From NCBI RefSeq assembly GCF_001905505.1, contig NZ_LIPG01000008.1, positions 124,001 to 188,000 on the forward strand: a stretch of 64,000 nt of DNA, in the 5' to 3' direction. The DNA is from Streptomyces sp. CB02058 (GTDB lineage: Bacteria; Actinomycetota; Actinomycetes; Streptomycetales; Streptomycetaceae). The notes beneath the pieces were generated by a model. The model worked only from the letters and a program-made list of their open reading frames with translations, was not told the origin of the DNA and did not search any database. Both the position numbers and the translations under genes were made by a program. Every line of letters begins with the position of its first letter. Position 1 is the stretch's first letter. Positions 16,282 through 27,257 of the stretch are shown here, piece by piece.

Positions 16282-17730
16282 GTGAGCGCCATCAGCCCGG
16301 CCGCCGTCGTCGTCCTCGCAGCGGGTGAGGGCACCCGCATGAAGTCGAAGACCCCCAAGGTCCTGCACGAGATCTCCGGGCGCTCGCTCGTCGGACATGT
16401 CGTCGCCGCCTCCCGTGAGCTCGACCCCCGGCACCTCGTCGTGGTCGTAGGCCACGCCAGCGAGCAGGTCACCGCTCACCTCTCCGCCGGGGAGACCCCC
16501 GTACGCACGGCGTACCAGGCCGAGCAGAACGGAACCGGCCACGCCGTCCGCATGGCTCTCGAGGAGCTCGGCGGGACCGTCGAGGGCACCGTGATCGTGG
16601 TCTGCGGCGACACCCCCCTGCTCTCCGGCGAGACGCTCTCCGCACTGGCCGCCACCCACGCCGCCGACGCGAACGCCGTCACCGTGCTGAGCGCCGAGGT
16701 CCCGGACTCGACCGGCTACGGCCGGATCGTCCGTGACGCGGCCACCGGTGCCGTCACCGAGATCGTCGAGCACAAGGACGCCACCGACGCCCAGCGCGCG
16801 ATCCGGGAGATCAACTCCGGCGTCTTCGCCTTCGACGGCCGGCTGCTGAGCGAGGCCCTCGGCAAGGTGCGCACGGACAACAGCCAGGGCGAGGAGTACC
16901 TCACCGACGTGCTGTCGATCCTGCGTGAGGACGGGCACCGTGTGGGGGCCTCGGTGGCGGGCGACCACCGGGAGATCCTGGGCATCAACAACAGGCTCCA
17001 GCTCTCCGAGGCCCGGCGGCTGCTCAACGAGCGGCTGCTGGAGCGGGCGATGCTGGCCGGCGTGACGGTCGTGGACCCGGCGTCGACCCTGATCGACGCG
17101 ACGGTGACGTACGAGCGTGACGCGATCGTGCACCCCGGTACACAGCTGCTCGGCTCGACCCACCTCGCGGAGGACTCCGAGGTCGGCCCGAACTCTCGCC
17201 TGAAGGACACCGTGGTCCACGCGGGCGCCCGGGTGGACAACACGGTCTCCGACGGCGCCGAGGTGGGCCCGGGGGCGACCGTGGGTCCGTTCGCCTATCT
17301 GCGGCCCGGGACGCGGCTCGGCGCGAAGGCGAAGGCCGGGACGTACGTCGAGATGAAGAACGCGACGATCGGCGAGGGCACGAAGGTGCCGCACCTGAGC
17401 TATGTCGGGGACGCGACGATCGGCGACCACACGAACATCGGCGCCGCGAGCGTCTTCGTGAACTACGACGGGGTGGCCAAGCACCACACCACGATCGGGT
17501 CCCACTGCCGGACCGGGTCGGACAATATGTTTGTGGCGCCTGTCACGGTGGGGGACGGCGTTTACACGGCCGCCGGTTCGGTCATCACCAAGGATGTGCC
17601 GGCAGGTTCGCTGGCCGTCGCCCGGGGCCAGCAGCGGAATATCGAGGGCTGGGTCGCCCGGAAGCGTCCCGGGAGCGCGGCGGCTCAGGCCGCTCAGGCT
17701 GCCGCACGGGAGACCGACGGCGAAAGCTGA
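16282..17730 (+). CDS. glmU: Bifunctional UDP-GlcNAc pyrophosphorylase / GlcN-1-P acetyltransferase GlmU (482 aa)
   Basis: It makes UDP-N-acetylglucosamine for peptidoglycan and other cell-wall polymers. The N-terminal uridyltransferase has LAAGEGTRMKSKTPKVLHEI and later the substrate loops QNGTGHAVR and YGRIVRD. The C-terminal half is a left-handed beta-helix built from hexapeptide repeats, with the acetyltransferase active site around GTYVEMKNATIGEGTKVPHL and SVFVNYDGVAKHHT. The length is normal. The start GTG at 16282 follows a weak AGGG. The order glmU-prs-rplY-pth is an ancient actinobacterial arrangement. Confidence 0.97.
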   Translation: MSAISPAAVVVLAAGEGTRMKSKTPKVLHEISGRSLVGHVVAASRELDPRHLVVVVGHASEQVTAHLSAGETPVRTAYQAEQNGTGHAVRMALEELGGTVEGTVIVVCGDTPLLSGETLSALAATHAADANAVTVLSAEVPDSTGYGRIVRDAATGAVTEIVEHKDATDAQRAIREINSGVFAFDGRLLSEALGKVRTDNSQGEEYLTDVLSILREDGHRVGASVAGDHREILGINNRLQLSEARRLLNERLLERAMLAGVTVVDPASTLIDATVTYERDAIVHPGTQLLGSTHLAEDSEVGPNSRLKDTVVHAGARVDNTVSDGAEVGPGATVGPFAYLRPGTRLGAKAKAGTYVEMKNATIGEGTKVPHLSYVGDATIGDHTNIGAASVFVNYDGVAKHHTTIGSHCRTGSDNMFVAPVTVGDGVYTAAGSVITKDVPAGSLAVARGQQRNIEGWVARKRPGSAAAQAAQAAARETDGES

Positions 17731-17849
17731 CCGGAAACAGGTGCGCCAAAGGCGGCGTACCGTGATAGATGCTCACCCATTTCGGCTGGCTCGTCGCACA
17801 TCGGGACACATGCGTGCGGTGCCAGATACACGTCTGAGGAGACTGTGCT

Positions 17850-18827
17850 GTGACCGGGATCAAGACGACCGGCGAGAAGAAACTGATGCTCTTCTCCGGC
17901 CGCGCCCACCCCGAGCTGGCCGAGGAGGTCGCGCACCAGCTGGGTGTCGGCCTCGTGCCGACGAAGGCCTTCGATTTCGCCAACGGTGAGATCTACGTCC
18001 GCTTCCAGGAGTCCGCCCGTGGCGCCGACTGCTTCCTGATCCAGAGCCACACGGCTCCGATCAACAAGTGGATCATGGAGCAGCTGATCATGCTGGACGC
18101 GCTGAAGCGTGCGTCGGCGCGGTCGGTGACGGTGATCGTGCCGTTCTACGGTTACGCCCGTCAGGACAAGAAGCACCGTGGCCGTGAGCCGATCTCGGCC
18201 CGCCTGGTGGCGGACCTGATGAAGACGGCGGGTGCGGACCGTGTCCTCACGGTCGATCTGCACACGGACCAGATCCAGGGCTTCTTCGACGGTCCGGTGG
18301 ACCACCTGTTCGCGCTGCCGATCCTGGCGGACTACGTGGGTGCGAAGGTCGACCGGTCGAAGCTGACGGTGGTCTCCCCGGACGCGGGCCGGGTGCGGGT
18401 CGCGGACCGCTGGTGCGACCGTCTGGACGCGCCGCTGGCGATCGTGCACAAGCGCCGCGACAAGGACGTGCCGAACCAGGTCAGCGTCCACGAGGTCGTC
18501 GGTAACGTCGAGGGCCGGGTGTGTGTCCTGGTCGACGACATGATCGACACGGGTGGCACGATCTGTGCCGCTGCGGACGCGCTGTTCGCGCACGGTGCCG
18601 AGGACGTCATAGTGACGGCGACGCACGGGGTGCTCTCCGGCCCCGCCGCGGACCGTCTGAAGAACTCGAAGGTGAGCGAGTTCGTGTTCACGGACACGCT
18701 GCCGACGCCGGGCGAGCTGGAGATCGACAAGATCACGGTGCTCTCGATCGCGCCGACGATCGCGCGTGCGGTGCGTGAGGTGTTCGAGGACGGTTCGGTG
18801 ACGAGCCTCTTCGAGGAGCAGGGCTGA
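17850..18827 (+). CDS. prs: Ribose-phosphate pyrophosphokinase (325 aa)
   Basis: It converts ribose-5-phosphate and ATP to PRPP for nucleotide, His and Trp synthesis. Class I motifs are present: the FANGEIYVRFQES region, the ATP loop around RQDKKHRGREPISARLVA, and the PRPP-binding loop VLVDDMIDTGGTI. The length is typical. The start GTG at 17850 has GAGGAG 10-15 nt upstream. It is 119 bp downstream of glmU and probably transcribed with it or from its own promoter in that gap; no clear promoter hexamers were found there. Confidence 0.97.
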   Translation: MTGIKTTGEKKLMLFSGRAHPELAEEVAHQLGVGLVPTKAFDFANGEIYVRFQESARGADCFLIQSHTAPINKWIMEQLIMLDALKRASARSVTVIVPFYGYARQDKKHRGREPISARLVADLMKTAGADRVLTVDLHTDQIQGFFDGPVDHLFALPILADYVGAKVDRSKLTVVSPDAGRVRVADRWCDRLDAPLAIVHKRRDKDVPNQVSVHEVVGNVEGRVCVLVDDMIDTGGTICAAADALFAHGAEDVIVTATHGVLSGPAADRLKNSKVSEFVFTDTLPTPGELEIDKITVLSIAPTIARAVREVFEDGSVTSLFEEQG

Positions 18828-18856
18828 TCACCTTCGGGTGACCTCCCTCCGGAGGG
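18828..18856 (+). terminator. Tandem hairpins after prs
   Basis: TCACC-TTCG-GGTGA (18828-18841) is a perfect 5-bp stem closed by a UUCG tetraloop, immediately after the prs stop. The self-complementary CCCTCCGGAGGG (18845-18856) follows. No U tract is present. They may attenuate read-through or protect the mRNA 3' end. Confidence 0.6.
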
Positions 18857-18890
18857 CGATCCCCGGACGACCGCCTGCGGGTGATCGACT

Positions 18891-18919
18891 TTGGGTGCGG
18901 CCTCCCCGCCGGGTAGACT
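18891..18919 (+). promoter_or_regulatory. Candidate vegetative promoter of rplY
   Basis: TTGGGT (18891-18896) and TAGACT (18914-18919) are spaced by 17 bp and match the HrdB-type pattern (TTGnnn, TAnnnT). They lie 140 bp before rplY, giving a long leader. Confidence 0.6.
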
Positions 18920-19018
18920 CAGTGAGTTGCTCGGCGAGGGAGGCCGTTCTCATGCGTGGTCATGGGAATCGGTGGTCCGTTATCGACGCGCTCTTCGTAG
19001 CAGGCCTGTCGTGGGCCG

Positions 19019-19042
19019 GGTGACCATCGGTTTTTCGTCACC
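19019..19042 (+). promoter_or_regulatory. Leader hairpin at the rplY ribosome site
   Basis: GGTGAC (19019-19024) and GTCACC (19037-19042) pair around a U-rich loop, ending 4 nt before the GAGGAG ribosome site. Placed here it could modulate translation start, as r-protein leaders often do. Evidence is only the inverted repeat and its position. Confidence 0.35.
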
Positions 19043-19058
19043 TTACGAGGAGTGCAGC

Positions 19059-19646
19059 ATGGCTGAGATCAAGCTCGACGCAACGGTCCGTACGGAGTTC
19101 GGCAAGGGCGCTGCCCGTCGTACCCGTCGTGCCAACCTGGTTCCCGGTGTGGTCTACGGCCACGGTGCCGAGCCGGTTCACATCAACCTGCCGGGTCACG
19201 AGCTGCTTCTCGCGCTCCGTACGGCGAACGTCCTGATCGGTCTCGAGATCGACGGCAAGGACGCCCTGGTGATCCCGAAGGCTGTGCAGCGCAACGCCCT
19301 CAAGGGCAACATCGAGCACGTCGACCTGCTGACCGTGAAGCGCGGCGAGAAGGTCAACGTCGAGATCGCGGTGCACGCCGAGGGCGACCTGGCGCCGGGT
19401 GCCAACCTGCTGGAGTACGTGCAGAACACCCTGCTCGTCGAGGCCGAGGCCACCCACATCCCCGAGTCGGTCACGGTCTCCGTCGCCGGTCTGGACGCGG
19501 GTGACTCGATCGTCGCCAAGGACATCGAGCTGCCCAAGGGTGCCGTGCTTGCCGGTGACGAGGACGCCATCGTGCTCCAGGTCGTGGCCGCGCAGGCCGA
19601 GGAGGCCCCGGCCGAGGGCGCCGAGACCGAGGCTGCCGAGGCCTGA
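19059..19646 (+). CDS. rplY: 50S ribosomal protein L25/CTC family (195 aa)
   Basis: L25 with the C-terminal CTC extension. The N-terminal 5S rRNA-binding domain reads TVRTEFGKGAARRTRRANLVPGVVYG, then HVDLLTVKRGEKVNVEI. The second domain runs through LAPGANLLEYVQNTLLVEAEATHIPE. An acidic Ala/Glu tail of about 15 residues ends the protein. It binds 5S rRNA in the large subunit; CTC forms are often stress-induced. The start ATG at 19059 has GAGGAG 8 nt upstream. It sits between prs and pth in the conserved order. Confidence 0.97.
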   Translation: MAEIKLDATVRTEFGKGAARRTRRANLVPGVVYGHGAEPVHINLPGHELLLALRTANVLIGLEIDGKDALVIPKAVQRNALKGNIEHVDLLTVKRGEKVNVEIAVHAEGDLAPGANLLEYVQNTLLVEAEATHIPESVTVSVAGLDAGDSIVAKDIELPKGAVLAGDEDAIVLQVVAAQAEEAPAEGAETEAAEA

Positions 19647-19669
19647 GCCTCGCCCCACCTGCTTGACTG

Positions 19670-19708
19670 ACGGGGTGGCGGTTCCCTTCCGGGGTTCCGC
19701 CGCCCCGT
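19670..19708 (+). terminator. Terminator after rplY
   Basis: ACGGGG-T-GGCGG (19670-19681) pairs with CCGCC-G-CCCCGT (19697-19708) and is followed by TTTCCCTGTTT. The pth start is 49 bp downstream, so pth probably relies on read-through or a promoter overlapping this region. Confidence 0.75.
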
Positions 19709-19756
19709 TTCCCTGTTTCGACCTGTGTGTACGCACTGCGAGGAGACCGAGCTCTG

Positions 19757-20350
19757 ATGTCCGACGCCACCGACCCCTGGCTGATCGTGGGCCTCGGCAA
19801 TCCCGGCCCCGACTACGCGGCGAACCGGCACAATGTCGGGTTCATGGTCGCCGATCTTCTCGCGGAGCGGATCGGGGGCTCGTTCAAGCGGGCCCAGAAG
19901 GCTCAGGCGCAGGTGCTGGAGGGGCGGATCGGCCCGCCGGGGCCGTCGAGCCGCCGGGTGGTGCTGGTGAAGCCGATGTCGTACATGAATCTGTCGGGTG
20001 GTCCGGTGACGGCGTTGCGGGACTTCTACAAGGTCCCCACGGATCATGTGGTGGCGGTGCATGACGAGCTGGACATCGACTTCGGGATGCTGCGGCTGAA
20101 GCTGGGCGGCGGTGACAACGGGCACAACGGGCTGAAGTCGATGACGAAGGCGATGGGTCCGGATTATCACCGGGTGCGTTTCGGGATCGGCCGGCCGCCG
20201 GGGCGGATGCAGGTCGCGGATTTCGTGCTGAAGGATTTCTCGGGTGCGGAGCGCAAGGAGCTCGCGTATCTGGTGGACCGGGCGGCGGATGCGGTGGAGT
20301 CGTTGCTGGACGAGGGGCTGGAGCGGGCTCAGTCGGCGTACAACTCCTGA
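19757..20350 (+). CDS. pth: Peptidyl-tRNA hydrolase (197 aa)
   Basis: It frees tRNA from peptidyl-tRNA dropped by stalled ribosomes. Conserved motifs are WLIVGLGNPGPDYAANRHNVGF with the catalytic His, PMSYMNLSGGPV, VVAVHDELDIDFG, and the GGGDNGHNGLKSM loop. The length is standard. It starts at the ATG at 19757 with AGGAG about 10 nt upstream. Last gene of the glmU-prs-rplY-pth cluster. Confidence 0.97.
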   Translation: MSDATDPWLIVGLGNPGPDYAANRHNVGFMVADLLAERIGGSFKRAQKAQAQVLEGRIGPPGPSSRRVVLVKPMSYMNLSGGPVTALRDFYKVPTDHVVAVHDELDIDFGMLRLKLGGGDNGHNGLKSMTKAMGPDYHRVRFGIGRPPGRMQVADFVLKDFSGAERKELAYLVDRAADAVESLLDEGLERAQSAYNS

Positions 20351-20425
20351 CATTCCTGTCGGTAGTTGGGTGTTTTTCGGCCACAGGTTGACCGAGGGGA
20401 GCGCTCTGCCCAAGGATCGGCGTCC

Positions 20426-20896
20426 ATGAAGCGGAGTTCCTCGCACCGGATGCTGGCTCATGGCCGTACGTTCGCCGCGGGCTGTGTCGTCCTGTTGCTG
20501 CTGGTCGCAGGTGTGTGGGCGTCGTGGGACACGGCGCACCACATAGTCCTGGCCAAGGGTCGTGAGCACGGCACGATGGTGGTGACGGAGTGCGGTGAGG
20601 ACGCGTGCTCGGGGTCGTTCTCGCCCGACGCGGATGCGCAGGACCGGTCCGAGGTGAGGATCGAGCGGTCGGTGGCGGCGCAGAAGGGCGACCGTTTCCC
20701 CGTGGTGGTGAAGCCCGGCACGGGTGATGTGGTGAGGACGGGTGTGCCGGGCTTTCTGCATGCCTGGGTGCCGCTGGGCGGGGCGCTGCTGATGGCCGCG
20801 CTGATGATCGGCGGAGGGCTGCGGCTGACGCGGACGGCGTGGGGTACGGGAACGGCGGGTGCGGTCCTGTTGATGGCGACGTTCGTCGCTCTCTGA
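20426..20896 (+). CDS. Two-TM membrane protein of unknown function (156 aa)
   Basis: An N-terminal helix (about 17-34, AAGCVVLLLLVAGVW) and two C-terminal hydrophobic stretches (about 112-130 and 140-155) flank a polar domain of about 75 residues. That domain has a close cysteine pair (TECGEDACSG) and RFPVVVKPGTGDVV. This suggests a small membrane protein with an outside loop closed by a disulfide. The start ATG at 20426 has AAGGA upstream. It follows pth by 75 bp and is convergent with ppc. I do not recognise a family. Confidence 0.75.
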   Translation: MKRSSSHRMLAHGRTFAAGCVVLLLLVAGVWASWDTAHHIVLAKGREHGTMVVTECGEDACSGSFSPDADAQDRSEVRIERSVAAQKGDRFPVVVKPGTGDVVRTGVPGFLHAWVPLGGALLMAALMIGGGLRLTRTAWGTGTAGAVLLMATFVAL

Positions 20897-20903
20897 CAGG
20901 TCC

Positions 20904-20937
20904 GCACCCGCCGTTCTTCGTCACGGGCCGGCGGTGC
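20904..20937. terminator. Candidate bidirectional terminator
   Basis: GCACCCGCCG (20904-20913) pairs with CGGCGGTGC (20929-20937) with one bulge, between the convergent stops of the membrane protein gene (20896) and ppc (20947). Confidence 0.55.
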
Positions 20938-20946
20938 CGGTGTTCG

Positions 20947-23676
<2,730 letters not shown>

Positions 23677-23991
23677 AGTGTGCGGCTCCTTGCAGTGGTT
23701 GAGCACGTCTGTCAGGGGGGCCGGGGCGCTCGCGGTGCTGACGGGTCACCCCGGATATGCAGAGTGCGGACCGCGCTGTCCGACCCACCCAGGATAGGTG
23801 TCCTCGGGGCGGGCGTGCTCGTTGCCCTTGGGGGTGGTCGGTCGTGGTGTCGCGGGCCGGTTCCCCCAAGGGTTGGAGCGGCGCCGCTCTCGTGTCGCGG
23901 GCCTGGTCGCTGCCATACTTACGTTGCCGTAGGTTACGCATGCGTAGCCTACTCATTTCGTCATATTTCCTCACCCCACGGGGGACTCCCG
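23677..23991. promoter_or_regulatory. Divergent spacer between ppc and the desaturase gene
   Basis: No gene is visible in this 315-bp spacer. The half next to the desaturase gene holds a long palindrome, listed separately, in an AT-richer patch (23917-23970). The ppc side has no recognisable promoter hexamers. Confidence 0.5.
23929..23952. promoter_or_regulatory. 24-bp palindromic operator upstream of desaturase-tetR
   Basis: GTAGG-n-TACGCATGCGTA-n-CCTAC is a palindrome with one mismatched pair. It is 39 bp before the desaturase start and is preceded by a second weaker element CTTACG-TTGC-CGTAGG that overlaps it. The co-transcribed TetR regulator is the natural candidate to bind it, giving feedback control of membrane lipid desaturation. 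Binding is inferred, not shown. Confidence 0.6.
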
Positions 23992-24978
23992 ATGCCCACC
24001 AGTCCCGATGTGATCGACGACGGCCTGCCGGCGGCGGCAGGCGGTACCTCCGCGCCCTCCGCCACGCTGGGTGGTGACAAGAAGCGTTCGGTCGAGCAGA
24101 TCGCGCTGCTGCTGTTCATCGTGGTGCCGTTCGCGGCTCTGGTCGCGGCGGTGCCGCTGGCCTGGGGCCGTGGTGTCAGCTGGCTCGATCTGGGTCTGCT
24201 GGTCTTCATGTACTACTGGGGCTGCCACGGCGTGACGATCGGTTTCCACCGCTACTTCACCCATGGCTCCTTCAAGGCGAAGCGTCCGCTCCGTATCACC
24301 CTGGCCGTCGCGGGTTCGATGGCGGTGGAGGGTCCGCTGGTGCGGTGGGTGGCCGATCACCGCAAGCACCACCGGTTCTCCGACGCGGAGGGCGACCCGC
24401 ATTCGCCGTGGCGGTTCGGCGAGAACCTGCCGGCGCTGGTGAAGGGCCTGTGGTGGGCCCACATCGGCTGGATGTTCAACGAGGAGCAGACCCCGCAGCA
24501 GAAGTACGCCCCGGACCTGGTCAGGGACCCGGCGATCCGTGCGATCTCGCGTCACTTCCTGAGCTTCACGATTCTGTCGCTGGCGATTCCTCCGCTGGTC
24601 GGCGGTCTGGTCACGATGTCGTGGTGGGGTGCCTTCACCGCGTTCTTCTGGGGTTCGCTGGTCCGTGTCGCGCTCCTTCACCACGTGACGTGGTCGATCA
24701 ACTCGATCTGTCACGCGGTCGGCAAGCGGCCCTTCAAGTCGCGTGACCGGTCGGGGAACGTGTGGTGGCTCGCGGTCCTCTCGTGCGGCGAGTCCTGGCA
24801 CAACCTGCACCACGCGGATCCGACGAGCGCGCGCCACGGGGTGATGCGGGGCCAGATCGATTCCAGTGCCCGGCTGATCCGCTGGTTCGAGAAGCTGGGC
24901 TGGGCGCACGACGTGCGGTGGCCCGATGCCTCGCGTATCGCCTCCCGGCGCAAGCCCGCGGCCGCCGACCCGGCATGA
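23992..24978 (+). CDS. Membrane fatty acyl desaturase, delta-9 type (328 aa)
   Basis: Di-iron acyl-CoA/acyl-lipid desaturase. All three histidine boxes are present: HRYFTH (86-91), HRKHH (123-127) and HNLHH near residue 270. Four hydrophobic helices lie between and around them. The GDPHSPWRFGENLPALVKGLWWAHIGW stretch (within which boxes are spaced) is characteristic of the stearoyl-CoA desaturase branch. It introduces a cis double bond to adjust membrane fluidity. The start ATG at 23992 has ACGGGGGA upstream. The stop overlaps the tetR start (ATGA). Confidence 0.93.
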   Translation: MPTSPDVIDDGLPAAAGGTSAPSATLGGDKKRSVEQIALLLFIVVPFAALVAAVPLAWGRGVSWLDLGLLVFMYYWGCHGVTIGFHRYFTHGSFKAKRPLRITLAVAGSMAVEGPLVRWVADHRKHHRFSDAEGDPHSPWRFGENLPALVKGLWWAHIGWMFNEEQTPQQKYAPDLVRDPAIRAISRHFLSFTILSLAIPPLVGGLVTMSWWGAFTAFFWGSLVRVALLHHVTWSINSICHAVGKRPFKSRDRSGNVWWLAVLSCGESWHNLHHADPTSARHGVMRGQIDSSARLIRWFEKLGWAHDVRWPDASRIASRRKPAAADPA

Positions 24979-25661
24979 TTGACGACGTGGCGACCGACGG
25001 AAGCACCAGCGGCGAGAAGAGCATGCCTGCCCCCACGCGACGGGCCCGGCGGGTCCGCATGACGGGTAAGGAGCGCCGGGAGCAACTGCTCGACATCGGC
25101 CGCACCCTGTTCGCCGACAAGGGGTTCGAGGGCACCTCGGTGGAGGAGATCGCGGCGCGCGCCGGGGTCTCCAAGCCGGTGGTGTACGAGCACTTCGGCG
25201 GCAAGGAGGGCCTGTACGCCGTGGTGGTCGACCGTGAGATGCGCCAGCTGCTGGACCTGGTGACGGGGGCGCTCACGGCGGGGCATCCGCGCGAGCTGCT
25301 GGAGCAGGCCGCTTTCGCGCTGCTCGACTACATCGAGACGTACACGGACGGTTTCCGGATCCTGGTGCGTGATTCGCCGGTCGCGCAGTCCACGGGCACC
25401 TTCGCGTCGCTGATCAGCGACATCGCGACGCAGGTCGAGGACATCCTGGGCCTGGAGTTCAAGGCCCGGGGCTTCGACCCGAAGCTGGCCCCGCTGTACG
25501 CCCAGGCACTGGTCGGGATGGTCGCGCTGACCGGCCAGTGGTGGCTGGACGTGCGGAAGCCGAAGAAGGCGGAGGTCGCCGCCCATCTGGTGAATCTGGC
25601 GTGGCACGGGCTGGAGAACCTGGAGTCGAAGCCGCGTCTGATAGGGCACCGGAAGAGCTGA
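24975..25661 (+). CDS. TetR-family regulator (228 aa)
   Basis: The N-terminal HTH is typical TetR: RREQLLDIGRTLFADKGFEG, then TSVEEIAARAGVSKPVVYEH and FGGKEGLYAVVV. The C-terminal ligand domain is all-helical and ends with a WWLDVRKPKKAEVAAHLVNL helix. It overlaps the desaturase stop by 4 bp and is co-transcribed with it, so it most likely represses its own operon through the palindrome at 23929-23952. A long-chain acyl-CoA would be a logical ligand, by analogy with other desaturase-linked TetR proteins. Confidence 0.9.
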   Translation: MIDDVATDGSTSGEKSMPAPTRRARRVRMTGKERREQLLDIGRTLFADKGFEGTSVEEIAARAGVSKPVVYEHFGGKEGLYAVVVDREMRQLLDLVTGALTAGHPRELLEQAAFALLDYIETYTDGFRILVRDSPVAQSTGTFASLISDIATQVEDILGLEFKARGFDPKLAPLYAQALVGMVALTGQWWLDVRKPKKAEVAAHLVNLAWHGLENLESKPRLIGHRKS

Positions 25662-25764
25662 GCCCGGCCGCGGTGCGCGCGTGATCACTCGTTGTGATGA
25701 CGGGGTCGCGAACCGGACCTTACTGTGGTGGGGCAGGACCAGAATCCCGTCCATGGGAGGAACC

Positions 25765-26367
25765 ATGACCGCCGAGCCGATCACCGGGCACAGCAGCCGC
25801 TGGCCGGTGCCCCCGCAGGACGGATACACCGTGGACGACCTGTTCACGCTGCCTGATCTCCCGCCGCACACGGAATTGCTCGACGGGAGCCTGGTCTTTG
25901 TGAGTCCGCAGCGCATCTTTCACAGCCGCATGATCGACCTGCTGACCTACGGGCTTCGCAGCGGTGCGCCGCGCGAGCTGAAGGTCGTCAGGGAGATGAC
26001 AGTCGTCCTCGACCGGCGCAACGCGCCCGAGCCGGATCTGTGTGTCGTCCGGGCCGAGGCGGTCACCGGGCCGGAGCTGACGCGTTTCGAGGCGGCGGAC
26101 GTGCTCCTCGCCGTCGAGGTGGTCTCCCCCGACTCCGAGGCCCGGGACCGTGACGCCAAGCCGCAGAAGTACGCGGCGGCGGGCATCTTGAACTTCTGGC
26201 TGGTCGAGATGGCCGGCAGCGACAAGCACCCGGTCGTGCGGGTCTACGAGCTGGACCCGGTGAACAAGACGTACGCCCTGACGGGCATCCACCACGACCG
26301 GCTCAAGGCCGGTGTTCCCTTCCCCGTCGATGTCGACATCTCGCCGGAGGCCCTCGACGCGCTCTGA
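25765..26367 (+). CDS. Uma2-family PD-(D/E)XK nuclease-like protein (200 aa)
   Basis: The Uma2 fold is shown by a YTVDDLFTLPDLPPHTELLDG entry region and the nuclease core EPDLCVV, then LLAVEVVSPDSEARDRDAKPQKY, with the D...ExV pattern and the following Lys. A YAAAGILNFWLVE helix-strand completes it. Streptomyces carry many Uma2 copies whose role is unknown. The start ATG at 25765 has GGGAGGAA 7 nt upstream. It is convergent with the tam gene, stops 4 bp apart. Confidence 0.9.
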   Translation: MTAEPITGHSSRWPVPPQDGYTVDDLFTLPDLPPHTELLDGSLVFVSPQRIFHSRMIDLLTYGLRSGAPRELKVVREMTVVLDRRNAPEPDLCVVRAEAVTGPELTRFEAADVLLAVEVVSPDSEARDRDAKPQKYAAAGILNFWLVEMAGSDKHPVVRVYELDPVNKTYALTGIHHDRLKAGVPFPVDVDISPEALDAL

Positions 26368-26371
26368 GCGC

Positions 26372-27169
26372 TCACCCGGCGGTGCGGGCCACCGCGAAGA
26401 TCCTGCGGAACGGGAACACCGTGCCGTGCGGGCCGGCCGGGTAGGCGGTGCGGAGCCGGTCGCGGTATTCGGCGAGGAAGGCGTCGCGGGCCTGGGGGTC
26501 GTCCGCGAGGGCGTCGAGGAGGGGGCGCAGGCCGGTGCCCTTGACCCAGTCGAGGACGGGGTCCTCGCCCTGGAGGAGGTGCAGATAGGTGGTCTCCCAG
26601 ACGTCGACGGTGCGGCCGGGCGCGGTGAGGTGTTCCAGGTAGACGGCGGGGCTGTGCACGGCGTCACCGTGGCGCAGGAGGCCGCCGAGGCGCCCCTGCC
26701 AGCGGGGGGATCCGGCCAGTTCGCGCATGAGGGTGTGGCTGGGGGCGTCGAAGTTGCCGGGCACCTGGAAGGCGAGCGTGCCGCCGGGGGCGAGGGCGTC
26801 CAGCCAGCGCGGGAAGCGGCCGGTGTGGCCGGGGACCCACTGGAGCAGGGCGTTGGAGACGATCAGGCCGTACGTCTCCGTGGGCTCCCAGGTGCCGGCG
26901 TCGGCCTCGGCGAAGTCGAGGAGGGGTCCGGCATGGGTGCGGGCGCGCTCCAGCATCTGCGGGGAGTTGTCGTAGCCGGTGACGCGGGCCTCCGGCCAGC
27001 GGGCGGCGAGGAGGGCGGTGACGTTGCCCGCGCCGCAGCCGAGGTCGGCGATGCGGGGTGCGGGCTCATGGGGCAGAGGGCCGATCCTGGCCAGGAGGTC
27101 GTGGAAGGGGCGGGTGCGGTGGTCGGCGTGGCGGAGGTATTGGCGGGGGTCCCAGGTGGGTGCGGTCAT
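26372..27169 (-). CDS. tam: Trans-aconitate 2-methyltransferase (265 aa)
   Basis: SAM-dependent methyltransferase with motif I IADLGCGAGNVT, motif post-I VTGYDNSPQML, and the Tam-specific stretches WDPRQYLRHADHRTRPFHDLL and NALLQWVPGH. Tam methylates trans-aconitate, an aconitase inhibitor formed spontaneously. The start ATG at 27169 is chosen over an upstream in-frame codon because the conserved N-terminus begins there. It is divergent from the MarR regulator, with two palindromes between them. Confidence 0.9.
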   Translation of the reverse strand: MTAPTWDPRQYLRHADHRTRPFHDLLARIGPLPHEPAPRIADLGCGAGNVTALLAARWPEARVTGYDNSPQMLERARTHAGPLLDFAEADAGTWEPTETYGLIVSNALLQWVPGHTGRFPRWLDALAPGGTLAFQVPGNFDAPSHTLMRELAGSPRWQGRLGGLLRHGDAVHSPAVYLEHLTAPGRTVDVWETTYLHLLQGEDPVLDWVKGTGLRPLLDALADDPQARDAFLAEYRDRLRTAYPAGPHGTVFPFRRIFAVARTAG

Positions 27170-27193
27170 GGGATCAGGATCACCAAGAAAATA

Positions 27194-27221
27194 TCTTGAT
27201 GTCAAGACACTTGAATTCAAG
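27194..27221. promoter_or_regulatory. Two operator-like palindromes between tam and marR
   Basis: TCTTGA-TG-TCAAGA (27194-27207) and the perfect CTTGAATTCAAG (27210-27221) lie side by side in a locally AT-rich 88-bp divergent spacer. Both share the TTGA/TCAA core, which fits a MarR dimer site for autoregulation and for control of tam. Confidence 0.6.
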
Positions 27222-27257
27222 AGACTTCATGTCGAGGGACCATCTACACTGATCGAC

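Noticed and set aside
18838..19023. Short rightward frame between prs and rplY
   Set aside because: It overlaps the terminator hairpins and promoter region, and its codons are not Streptomyces-like.
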